Below are positions 1 to 5,227 of a DNA stretch of 5,227 bases, one piece after another. This stretch comes from Xanthobacteraceae bacterium. GTDB lineage: Bacteria > Pseudomonadota > Alphaproteobacteria > Rhizobiales > Xanthobacteraceae. Position 1 is the first letter of the stretch, and every line of letters begins with the position of its first letter. The position numbers were made by a program, and so were the translations under genes. The notes beneath the pieces were generated by a model that worked only from the letters and a program-made list of their open reading frames with translations, had not been told where the DNA came from and searched no databases. The DNA lies in NCBI GenBank assembly GCA_030039655.1, contig JASHVC010000299.1:1-5227 (forward strand). The letters are read 5' to 3'.

Positions 1-687
1 GCGGGCGAGGTGCCAAAGTTGCGCAGGCCGAGCGGTCAGTTCGCGCAGAATGGCCGGCACGTTGGTGCGGCCGTCGGCATTCATGCCGACAAGTGCGGCC
101 GGAGGAATCGCGCGCTCGGCGGGATCCACAATGACACGCATGGCCGCGAAGGCGAGGCCGTGCTCGGCCGCGAGACGCGCCACGACGTGCGATTCCATAT
201 CGACCGCAGCCGCACCGGTCATTCGGTGCAGCTCGCGCTTGATTTTTGGTTCGGCAATCGGATCGTCGACGCCGGCTATTGGCGCGTGACGTGCGCCGCC
301 GATGAGATTGAGCAGCTTGTTGGACCACGCCAGATCCGTCACGTTACTCGTTTGCGCATCGACGACCGAGGATGCAACCACCCAATCTCCTGGACGCAAG
401 TTCGCCGCCAAGCCTCCGGCGACGCCGAAGCTGATAATGCCGCGGTAGCCGTGGCGCGCTGCGTTCTCGGCGGCTGCGGTCAGCTCATGCCTGGACTCCC
501 GCGAGAAAACCACAACGCCGGGTCCGGCCGCGATTCTCGCCTCGAAGGGCATGCCGACAAATGCGATGACTGAATGCTGCGGTGGTTGGAGTGTGAGAGG
601 AGATGTAACGACTTGCTCGGTGCTTCTACCTTCGCCCACCAGTCTTTCTGCGAGCGAGGCGTCAACGAATTGCGCTTCGTATGCCAT
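1..687 (-). CDS. hpnG: HpnG, hopanoid-associated nucleoside phosphorylase (3' end cut by window edge)
   Basis: Cytosolic enzyme of the purine nucleoside phosphorylase / MTA-SAH nucleosidase fold. In the hopanoid pathway HpnG removes adenine from adenosylhopane, the HpnH product, giving a ribose-bearing intermediate on the way to bacteriohopanetetrol. The frame is open from ATG at 687-685 to the left edge (229 codons, no stop seen). Family marks by residue: the HpnG-like PFEARIAAGPG near 47-57, the glycine-rich FGVAGGL at 87-93, GDWVVAS at 100-106, the substrate-site VDMESH at 162-167 (VEMEGAA in MTA/SAH nucleosidases), and RVIVDPAERAIPPAAL at 184-199. The protein is near the usual family length, so only a short C-terminus should be missing. 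Start: an in-frame TAA lies at 744-742 and ATG 687 is the first possible start after it, but it gives about 39 residues before the first core strand (VIAFVG, 40-45) and has a poor ribosome binding site; GTG at 639-637 is another candidate. hpnA diverges upstream; shc is not the preceding gene. Confidence 0.9.
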   Translation of the reverse strand, partial: MAYEAQFVDASLAERLVGEGRSTEQVVTSPLTLQPPQHSVIAFVGMPFEARIAAGPGVVVFSRESRHELTAAAENAARHGYRGIISFGVAGGLAANLRPGDWVVASSVVDAQTSNVTDLAWSNKLLNLIGGARHAPIAGVDDPIAEPKIKRELHRMTGAAAVDMESHVVARLAAEHGLAFAAMRVIVDPAERAIPPAALVGMNADGRTNVPAILRELTARPAQLWHLAR

Positions 688-689
688 GT

Positions 690-745
690 GTAAGACGGGG
701 TCCCCGCGTGATAGCCCTCGTTCAAACCCCCCGGCGGGGTCTTAC
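690..745 (-). promoter_or_regulatory. Folded element abutting the apparent hpnG start
   Basis: GTAAGAC at 690-696 and GTCTTAC at 739-745 form a perfect 7-base inverted repeat. Inside it lie two GC hairpins: GGG/CCC with loop GTC (697-705) and CCCC/GGGG with loop GGC (729-739, its last G shared with the outer stem). In the hpnG transcript this could fold as a three-way junction that ends two bases before ATG 687. It might limit ribosome access to that start, or indicate that translation starts downstream. The repeats are seen directly; the regulatory role is inference, and no known riboswitch class was recognised. Confidence 0.25.
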
Positions 746-757
746 GCAGACGTCTGC
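746..757. promoter_or_regulatory. 12-base perfect palindrome, possible operator
   Basis: GCAGACGTCTGC is its own reverse complement over all 12 bases. It lies in the hpnG/hpnA divergent region, 58 bases upstream of the hpnG ATG, where a dimeric repressor or activator could bind. It directly abuts the outer stem of the 690-745 element. No specific regulator is recognised, and a 12-base palindrome can occur by chance. Confidence 0.2.
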
Positions 758-778
758 CTTTCGATCAGGGTCAGACCA

Positions 779-798
779 AAAGCGCGGTCGATCGCTTT
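779..798. repeat. Short inverted repeat AAAGCG/CGCTTT
   Basis: AAAGCG (779-784) and CGCTTT (793-798) are perfect inverted arms around an 8-base spacer. Read on the minus strand the hairpin ends in CTTTT, which loosely resembles a weak intrinsic terminator, but no gene runs into it on that strand apart from a possible remnant. It could equally be a protein-binding dyad or chance. Confidence 0.15.
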
Positions 799-874
799 CG
801 CAATTGCTAACAGCGTGGCTGCCCCTCTTCGCTACTACACCGGCATGAGCACCACATTAATATGGCGCCCAAAC

Positions 875-914
875 GTTGATCGTAGTTGATTAAGCGGTGG
901 TTACGAACTCGAAT
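875..914 (+). promoter_or_regulatory. Possible hpnA promoter region with GTTGAT direct repeat
   Basis: GTTGAT occurs twice, at 875-880 and 885-890, one helical turn (10 bases) apart, about 64-79 bases before the hpnA ATG. The second copy overlaps TTGATT (886-891), a fair -35-like hexamer; 17 bases later stands TCGAAT (909-914), a poor -10 match that lacks the important second-position A. The spacing suits a promoter with an upstream activator repeat, but the -10 is weak, so this is only a candidate. Confidence 0.2.
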
Positions 915-953
915 CGCCCCTAACCAAGTTACCACAGGGCTTTATGGCTTGCC

Positions 954-1973
954 ATGGATCGCGGTGCACAAACACTGGTCACGGGTGCCTCAGGATTCGT
1001 CGGCTCTGCGGTGGCGCGGACATTGGCGGGCGCAGGCTTTCGCGTACGCGCCCTGGTGCGGGCGGGCAGTCCGCGCTTCCATCTACACGGGCTCGACTTG
1101 GAGTTTTCCGAGGGGGATCTCCGCGACGCAGCCTCGATTCGACGCGCTATGGCGGGCGTCCGCTATGTTTTTCACGTGGCTGCCGATTATCGGCTGTGGG
1201 CGCGCGATAAGCGGGAAATTTATGCCGCCAACGTGGACGGTACCCGCAACCTCATGGAGGAGGCCTTACGCGCCGGAGTCGAGCGTGTAGTGCATACCAG
1301 CAGTGTGGCGACGCTCGGCCTAAAGCACACACCCGCCGACGAGACCTCGCCGTTGTCCGAAGAACAGGGGATCGGCGCCTATAAGCGCAGCAAGATCGCC
1401 GCCGAACGCCTGGTCGAGGCGATGATCGCGCGCGACAAACTCCCGGCCGTGATCGTTAATCCGTCGACGCCGATCGGGCCGCGCGACGTGAAGCCGACGC
1501 CGACGGGCCGCATCATCGTCGAGGCGGCGCTGGGGAAAATTCCGGCGTTCGTCGATACCGGCCTCAACCTCGTACACGTCGACGACATTGCGGACGGACA
1601 CATTGCGGCGCTCAAGCAAGGCGTCATCGGTGAGCGCTACATTCTGGGCGGCGCCAATGTGCTGTTCGCCGATATGCTGGCGGACATCGCGCGCCTGGTT
1701 GGGCGCAAAGCGCCGACTATGCGGATTCCTCACAGCGTCGCCATGCCGGTCGCCTACGCCGCAGAGGCGATGGCTTGGGTCACCGGACGCGAGCCGTTCG
1801 CCACTGTGGACGGCATCCGCATGGCCAAGCACCACATGTTTTTCACTGCCGCCAAGGCCGAGCGTGAACTGGGCTTCCGCCCGCGGCCCTATCTGCAGGG
1901 CATCGAAGACGCGATCGGCTGGTTTCGCCAAGCGGGATATCTGGACGGAAAGCGTAAGTCGTCTGTCAAATAG
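954..1973 (+). CDS. hpnA: HpnA, hopanoid-associated NAD-dependent epimerase/dehydratase-like protein
   Basis: A complete 339-residue cytosolic protein of the extended short-chain dehydrogenase family, closest in type to dihydroflavonol-4-reductase-like sugar-nucleotide epimerases. The N-terminal Rossmann nucleotide motif VTGASGFVG (9-17, GxxGxxG) is intact, GDLRD at 54-58 and HVAADYRLW at 74-82 fit the family, and the catalytic set is present: a serine in HTSSVA (114-119) and Y143xxxK147. NPSTPIGPRD (169-178) and LNLVHVDDIADGH (204-216) are typical of HpnA. Its exact reaction in hopanoid synthesis is not settled; it is assigned to the pathway by conserved co-occurrence. It starts at ATG 954; the ribosome binding site is weak (CAGGG about 15 bases upstream), and an out-of-frame ATG lies at 944. 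It diverges from hpnG and converges on hpnJ. The gene that often follows hpnA elsewhere, hpnB, is absent here, so it looks like a single-gene unit. Confidence 0.93.
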   Translation: MDRGAQTLVTGASGFVGSAVARTLAGAGFRVRALVRAGSPRFHLHGLDLEFSEGDLRDAASIRRAMAGVRYVFHVAADYRLWARDKREIYAANVDGTRNLMEEALRAGVERVVHTSSVATLGLKHTPADETSPLSEEQGIGAYKRSKIAAERLVEAMIARDKLPAVIVNPSTPIGPRDVKPTPTGRIIVEAALGKIPAFVDTGLNLVHVDDIADGHIAALKQGVIGERYILGGANVLFADMLADIARLVGRKAPTMRIPHSVAMPVAYAAEAMAWVTGREPFATVDGIRMAKHHMFFTAAKAERELGFRPRPYLQGIEDAIGWFRQAGYLDGKRKSSVK

Positions 1974-1979
1974 TCCGCT

Positions 1980-3425
1980 TCAGTGAACCGGCTGCCTGCG
2001 CTCGCGCAGGAAAGAAAAGAACTCGACGCCTTCGCGCAGCCGGCGCACCATCATTTGCGGGCTGAGCACCATCTCAGAGACGATGGACGCGATTTTGGGA
2101 GCGCGGAAGTAAAAGCGTCGATAGAAATCCTCGACCGAGTGGAAAATCTCCGAGTGGCTCAAGTGCGGATAATGCAGCGGCGCGATCTGCACGCCGCTTC
2201 CATCGACGAACTCAGCATGATCCGCGTCCAGCCAACCGTGCGAAACTGCATCGCGGTAAAGCTCGGTCCCCGGATAGGGCGCCGCCAGCGAGACCTGGAT
2301 GGTGTGCGGATTGATCTCGGTGGCAAACCGAATGGTTTCCTCGATGGTTTCGCGGCTCTCGCCCGGCAGTCCGAGGATGAAGGTGCCGTGGATGGTGATG
2401 CCGAGCTCGTGGCAATCCTTGGTGAAGCGGCGCGCGACGTCGATGCGCATGCCCTTGCGGATGTTGTAGAGGATCTGCTGGTTGCCGCTCTCGTAACCGA
2501 CGAGCAAGAGCCGCAGGCCGTTGTCGCGCATCACTTTCAACGTATCGCGCGGCACATTGGCCTTGGCGTTGCACGACCAGGTAACATCCAACTTGCCCAG
2601 CTCGCGTGCGATTGCCTCGGTGCGCGGCCGGTCGTCCGTGAAGGTGTCGTCGTCGAAGAAAAACTCCTTCACTTGCGGGAAGGCGGCTTTCGCCCAGCGA
2701 ATTTCGTCGATGACGTTGCCGACGCTGCGGGTGCGGTAGCGATGGCCGCCGACGGTTTGCGGCCACAGACAGAACGTGCAGCGCGATTTGCATCCGCGCC
2801 CCGTGTAGAGCGACAAATAGGGATGCTTGAGATAGCCGATGAAATAATTCTCGATATTCAGATCGCGCTTGTAGACAGGCGTGACGAATGGCAACTCGTC
2901 CATGTTGTGTAGAATGTCGCGCGGCGGATTGTGCCGGATCGCGCCGGCGGCGTCGCGATAAGATAATCCGGTGATGCCGCTCCAGTCGCGGCCCTCGGCG
3001 ATTTCCTTGATAGTGAAGTCGAATTCGTTGCCGGCGACGAAATCGATAACTGGCGAACTTACCAGGCTTGCTTGCGGCTCGACCGCGACCTTGGCGCCCA
3101 CAAAGCCGGCCTTTAGGCTTGGATTTGCGACCTTGAGCGCTTCGATTACCCGAACATCAGAAGCAAATGAAGGTGTCGACGTATGCAGCGCGGCGAGATC
3201 GTAGTCGCACGCCTGGGCGACGATGTCGTCGAGGGTGAGCCGGTGTGGGATTGCGTCGATCAGCTTGCTGCCGGGCACGACGGCCGCCACCTGGGCGAGC
3301 CACGTGGGATACCAGTAGGAGCGTATCTCACGCCGCGCCTGGTAGCGCGAGCCGGCTCCGCCGTCGAACCCGTCGAAGGAGGGAGCTTGCAGGCACAGGG
3401 TCCGCATCATGGGCGTTTGTGTCAT
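1980..3425 (-). CDS. hpnJ: HpnJ, radical SAM protein of BHT cyclitol ether synthesis
   Basis: A complete 481-residue class B-like radical SAM enzyme of normal HpnJ length. Established for the family: HpnJ acts after HpnI and HpnK, contracting the glucosamine ring on bacteriohopanetetrol to form the cyclitol ether. Residues about 1-145 form a cobalamin-binding-like domain (KLIDAIPH near 54-61, DYDLAALHTSTPSF at 74-87), but the cobalt-ligand motif DxHxxG is absent. The radical SAM core begins near 200; its 4Fe-4S ligands are C212, C216 and C219 in GRGCKSRCTFCLWPQ (CX3CX2C). EFFFDDDTF (254-262), LLLVGYESG (306-314) and GTFILGLPGE (347-356) follow in the usual order. The start is ATG 3425-3423, which overlaps the hpnI TGA as ATGA and has TGAGG five bases upstream. 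ATG codons at 3410 and 3407 are possible later starts. It is the last gene of the minus-strand operon, and its stop is 6 bases from the stop of hpnA. Confidence 0.95.
   Translation of the reverse strand: MTQTPMMRTLCLQAPSFDGFDGGAGSRYQARREIRSYWYPTWLAQVAAVVPGSKLIDAIPHRLTLDDIVAQACDYDLAALHTSTPSFASDVRVIEALKVANPSLKAGFVGAKVAVEPQASLVSSPVIDFVAGNEFDFTIKEIAEGRDWSGITGLSYRDAAGAIRHNPPRDILHNMDELPFVTPVYKRDLNIENYFIGYLKHPYLSLYTGRGCKSRCTFCLWPQTVGGHRYRTRSVGNVIDEIRWAKAAFPQVKEFFFDDDTFTDDRPRTEAIARELGKLDVTWSCNAKANVPRDTLKVMRDNGLRLLLVGYESGNQQILYNIRKGMRIDVARRFTKDCHELGITIHGTFILGLPGESRETIEETIRFATEINPHTIQVSLAAPYPGTELYRDAVSHGWLDADHAEFVDGSGVQIAPLHYPHLSHSEIFHSVEDFYRRFYFRAPKIASIVSEMVLSPQMMVRRLREGVEFFSFLRERRQPVH
1995..2010. repeat. 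Hairpin CCTGCG-CTCG-CGCAGG at the hpnA/hpnJ convergent junction
   Basis: A perfect 6-base stem with a 4-base loop, 21 bases after the hpnA stop and inside the last codons of hpnJ (residues near RERRQ). On the plus strand it is followed by an A-rich run, not by T, so it does not look like a standard intrinsic terminator for hpnA, though it could slow polymerase or protect the mRNA end. On the minus strand it lies within hpnJ, before its stop. Confidence 0.2.
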
Positions 3426-4600
3426 GGGCGCCTCAGGTCTTGCTCGATAAAGGTGCCGTCCGCTGCCACGCGATAATCGGCCCCTCGCCAATGAACCGTC
3501 GCTCCAAAGAAGCTCGCCACGTAGATGGCGAAAGCAATCATGTCTTGCAACGGAATGAGCCAGTAATTCTCCCGCGGTAATCCAAACCGCCGCTCGACGC
3601 AGCGATACAGCGTGACGCGCGACGCGAGCGCAGCTATCGCAAGCACCGCCGCCGCGCCGCTCCCCGACATCATGGCGATAAGCGCCAGCGGCCACGGATG
3701 CGTTATGATCGAGCCCGCATAGCCGACCGGATCGATGGTTTTGATCGTACGGGCGACCCGTATCTGATGCTGCACGAGCTGGCGCAGGCTGTTCTCGAAG
3801 CAGCAGTGGCCAACCACAAGCGGTGCGATGACGACCTCATAGCCGGCGGATCGCACGGCGGTGCCGATCGCATAATCGTCGGCAAGTTCGTCGGCGAACG
3901 CACCAAAGCCACCGATGCGTTCCAGCATGGAGCGCCGCAGCGCGATCGTGGCGCCGAAGCATGGTTTCGTCAGCCGCAGGTACACGCCGGCAATCGCATG
4001 GGGCAGAAACGTCGAATTGATGGCGAGTGCCGACAGGCGCGACCACAGCCCGTCGCCGGCGATGCCATGATACAGGCAGGTCACGGCGCCGACGCGCAGC
4101 GGCGCCAGCAGCGGCGCGATGGTGCGCAGATAGCCGGGCCTCACCACGATGTCGCTGTCGGACAGTATGATTGTGTCGTGCCGTACGCGCGGCAGCATGT
4201 TGATCAGGTTCGAGACTTTGCGGTTACTGCCGTGGCTGCGTGGATCGACATGAAGCTCGATCGGTTCGTCAGGATGCTCGCGCTGCACCGCGCGCACGGC
4301 GCCGATGGCCGAAGAAGCTGAATCCCCGGCGCCACAGATGACCTGTACGGGAGCGCGGTAGTCCTGGTGGCAAAACGCGGCGAGACGGGCGTGGAGCTCG
4401 GGCTCCGCATGGTGCATCGGTTTGAGGATCGTGACTGGCGGCTGGACGGACCCGATGCCCTCGCCTTCCTCGGGGAAGCCCAAAACAAATGCTGCTTCGA
4501 GCAGCATGAGAACGCATCCCGCGAACGCGCACGCGAGACAGACATCGCATAACGATCTGATCAGCAAAGTTGCGTCAGGAATACCATGAACAATTTCCAT
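3422..4600 (-). CDS. hpnI: HpnI, hopanoid-associated membrane glycosyltransferase
   Basis: A complete 392-residue family 2/21 glycosyltransferase related to ceramide glucosyltransferases. In characterised systems HpnI transfers N-acetylglucosamine to bacteriohopanetetrol at the inner membrane. Visible parts: an N-terminal membrane segment (about 12-40), a cytosolic catalytic domain (about 54-285) with D93 as the likely first Asp, HGSNRKVSNLINM (123-135), the DxD motif D148-S-D150 in ILSDSDIVV, TCLYHGIAGDGLWSRL (174-189), FGATIALRRS (215-224), and LADDYAIG (239-246) with the catalytic-base Asp; C-terminal hydrophobic segments lie near 303-327 and 350-366. Oddities: the QxxRW-type motif reads HQIRVART (278-285), with Val where Trp is expected, and the first-Asp region reads GAGDSAS rather than the VQDPAD-like form. 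The start ATG has a strong GGAGG. The upstream YkoP-like gene ends 20 bases before it, and the stop overlaps the hpnJ ATG, so the three form one operon. No membrane or lipid role can be refined further from sequence. Confidence 0.93.
   Translation of the reverse strand: MEIVHGIPDATLLIRSLCDVCLACAFAGCVLMLLEAAFVLGFPEEGEGIGSVQPPVTILKPMHHAEPELHARLAAFCHQDYRAPVQVICGAGDSASSAIGAVRAVQREHPDEPIELHVDPRSHGSNRKVSNLINMLPRVRHDTIILSDSDIVVRPGYLRTIAPLLAPLRVGAVTCLYHGIAGDGLWSRLSALAINSTFLPHAIAGVYLRLTKPCFGATIALRRSMLERIGGFGAFADELADDYAIGTAVRSAGYEVVIAPLVVGHCCFENSLRQLVQHQIRVARTIKTIDPVGYAGSIITHPWPLALIAMMSGSGAAAVLAIAALASRVTLYRCVERRFGLPRENYWLIPLQDMIAFAIYVASFFGATVHWRGADYRVAADGTFIEQDLRRP
3431..3435 (-). promoter_or_regulatory. 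Ribosome binding site of hpnJ
   Basis: TGAGG (minus strand) ends five bases before ATG 3425 and lies within the last codons of hpnI. Together with the ATGA overlap it fixes the hpnJ start and suggests translational coupling between the glycosyltransferase and the radical SAM enzyme. Confidence 0.65.
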
Positions 4601-4604
4601 AACG

Positions 4605-4610
4605 CCTCCA
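4605..4610 (-). promoter_or_regulatory. Ribosome binding site of hpnI
   Basis: TGGAGG on the minus strand, four bases before ATG 4600, is the strongest Shine-Dalgarno match in the window and decides the hpnI start. It sits in a small duplication: AGGCGTT occurs twice, at 4616-4610 and 4607-4601, within the 20-base gap between the YkoP-like gene and hpnI. Confidence 0.7.
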
Positions 4611-4620
4611 ACGCCTAAGG

Positions 4621-5227
4621 CTAATCTTCGCTCCCGAGTTTCTGGTCCAGGGTTCGGCGCGAAACATAGATCGGCACGCGCACGCGACTCAGCGTATCGA
4701 GCCGAAGCGCCGCTGCATTTTGCGCGAGTACGGTGAGGGAGATCAGGATGTTTTCGCCGAGCCGATGGAGGCGCTCGCCGACCGTTAAGGACTCATGCCC
4801 GGTGAACGCCTCGAACCCGAAGTACCCCATGATCCGCACGATTTGCCGGCTTTGCGTTTGAGTGCCGGAAGGTACGTCCGCGCAAATTACGTTGATGTCG
4901 TGAAGGTCGCGCTGCGACGCCAGGTAATGGACAAGCTCGCGCAGCGACGTCGCAATGTTCTGTCGCGCGCCGCGCGCCCAATGGATCGTCGCTCCTTCGC
5001 GCGGAACAGACGGAATGTGTTCGTTCCAAAAATGCAATTGAGCAACGCGGTCGCCGACCTGTAGGTGTGTACCGTCGCGCAGCGTGAATCCATGGCGCGA
5101 TCGCGCGATGCCAACCCGGAAGACGCACGAGGGATGCGCGGAATATTCAATGACCGCCAGGCGGCGTCGCAGCCTCGTATCGAGTGCAAAAATAGCCCGC
5201 GCCAGCCACGGATGGCTGTGCGACGAT
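4621..5227 (-). CDS. YkoP-like conserved protein of unknown function (5' end cut by window edge)
   Basis: The frame is open from the right edge to TAG at 4623-4621: 201 residues with no stop, so the true start lies outside. No function can be assigned. It resembles the YkoP-like domain family, small proteins often found near glycosyltransferases and polysaccharide deacetylases; this match is from memory of the pattern, not a search. Visible features (numbered from the window edge): a basic segment DTRLRRRL (16-23), LRDGTHLQVGDRVAQLHFWNEHIP (49-72) with the characteristic LHFWNEH block, an Arg-rich helix ARGARQNIATSLRELVHYL (84-102), GYFGFEAF (134-141), a helical stretch rich in Leu/Ala (150-176), and the C-terminal VPIYVSRRTLDQKLG (184-198). 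There is no signal peptide, clear membrane span or Cys cluster in the part seen. It ends 20 bases before hpnI and is almost certainly co-transcribed with hpnI and hpnJ, pointing to a role in hopanoid side-chain modification or transport (inference). Confidence 0.75.
   Translation of the reverse strand, partial: SSHSHPWLARAIFALDTRLRRRLAVIEYSAHPSCVFRVGIARSRHGFTLRDGTHLQVGDRVAQLHFWNEHIPSVPREGATIHWARGARQNIATSLRELVHYLASQRDLHDINVICADVPSGTQTQSRQIVRIMGYFGFEAFTGHESLTVGERLHRLGENILISLTVLAQNAAALRLDTLSRVRVPIYVSRRTLDQKLGSED

Larger units (their letters stand above)
688..953. other. Divergent intergenic region between hpnG and hpnA
   Basis: A 266-base stretch with no convincing complete gene, lying between two divergently transcribed genes, so it must hold the promoters of both. 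Its base use is less coding-like than the flanks, with AT-richer pieces (for example around 855-862 and 876-893). It contains several small inverted repeats (690-745, 746-757, 779-798) and a GTTGAT direct repeat at 875-890. No clear minus-strand sigma-70 promoter for hpnG could be picked by eye. A short minus-strand open run, 831 to 742, reads like the C-terminal tail of a protein and may be a gene remnant. Confidence 0.7.

Noticed and set aside
550..552. ATG at 552 as the hpnG start
   Set aside because: It would remove the first core beta strand (VIAFVG) that HpnG proteins normally keep.
10..573. A 187-codon plus-strand open frame
   Set aside because: It is antisense to hpnG, which shows clear family motifs in this stretch.
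727..745. Intrinsic terminator from the C/G-rich hairpin
   Set aside because: The stem is only four GC pairs and the trailing tract is TCTTAC, not a T-run; no gene on the plus strand ends before it.
1320..1931. A 203-codon minus-strand open frame
   Set aside because: Antisense to hpnA, whose Rossmann and YxxxK motifs are in the plus frame.
1995..2010. Intrinsic terminator for hpnA
   Set aside because: The stem is good, but it is followed by A-rich sequence rather than a T-run on the plus strand.
1983..2912. A 309-codon plus-strand open frame
   Set aside because: It lies wholly antisense to hpnJ, whose radical SAM motifs are intact; its composition is that of the complementary strand of a GC-rich gene.
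1980..3695. A longer version of HpnJ starting at 3695
   Set aside because: It would add 90 residues overlapping the hpnI coding region in another frame. The ATGA overlap and ribosome site at 3425, and the normal family length, support the shorter protein.
3698..4321. A 207-codon plus-strand open frame
   Set aside because: Antisense to the catalytic domain of hpnI; no recognisable protein pattern.
4621..5037. A TTG start at 5037 for the YkoP-like gene
   Set aside because: The codon lies inside the conserved LHFWNEH block and the frame continues open, with family-like sequence, to the window edge.

Overview
The window is GC-rich bacterial DNA that is almost fully coded. It holds part of a hopanoid (hpn) biosynthesis locus. 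The proteins read most like alphaproteobacterial (Rhizobiales-type) versions, but this placement rests on general resemblance only; another proteobacterial group or an acidobacterium cannot be excluded from the sequence alone.

Layout, left to right. (1) Positions 1-687, minus strand: hpnG, a nucleoside phosphorylase-like enzyme whose last few codons lie beyond the left edge. (2) Positions 688-953: a 266-base divergent intergenic region, rich in small inverted repeats, which should carry the promoters of hpnG and hpnA. (3) Positions 954-1973, plus strand: hpnA, a complete NAD(P)-dependent sugar-epimerase/dihydroflavonol-reductase-like protein. (4) Positions 1980-5227, minus strand: a tightly packed operon, transcribed as a YkoP-like gene of unknown function (its start lies beyond the right edge), then hpnI (glycosyltransferase), then hpnJ (radical SAM). 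There are 20 bases between the first two genes and an ATGA stop/start overlap between hpnI and hpnJ. hpnJ and hpnA converge with only 6 bases between their stop codons.

How the genes work together (established for the families, inferred here): HpnH, not in the window, joins adenosine to a hopene, and HpnG removes adenine to leave a ribose-bearing hopanoid that becomes bacteriohopanetetrol (BHT). HpnI adds N-acetylglucosamine to BHT, HpnK deacetylates it, and HpnJ contracts the sugar ring to give BHT cyclitol ether. The window therefore covers one side-chain initiation step and two of the three cyclitol-ether steps; hpnK is not here. HpnA occurs widely in hopanoid loci but has no settled reaction.

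Most worth a second look: the conserved YkoP-like gene placed as an operon partner of hpnI/hpnJ, the Trp-to-Val change in the QxxRW-type motif of HpnI, and the folded sequence directly abutting the apparent hpnG start codon. No RNA gene, insertion sequence, CRISPR array or replication origin was seen.
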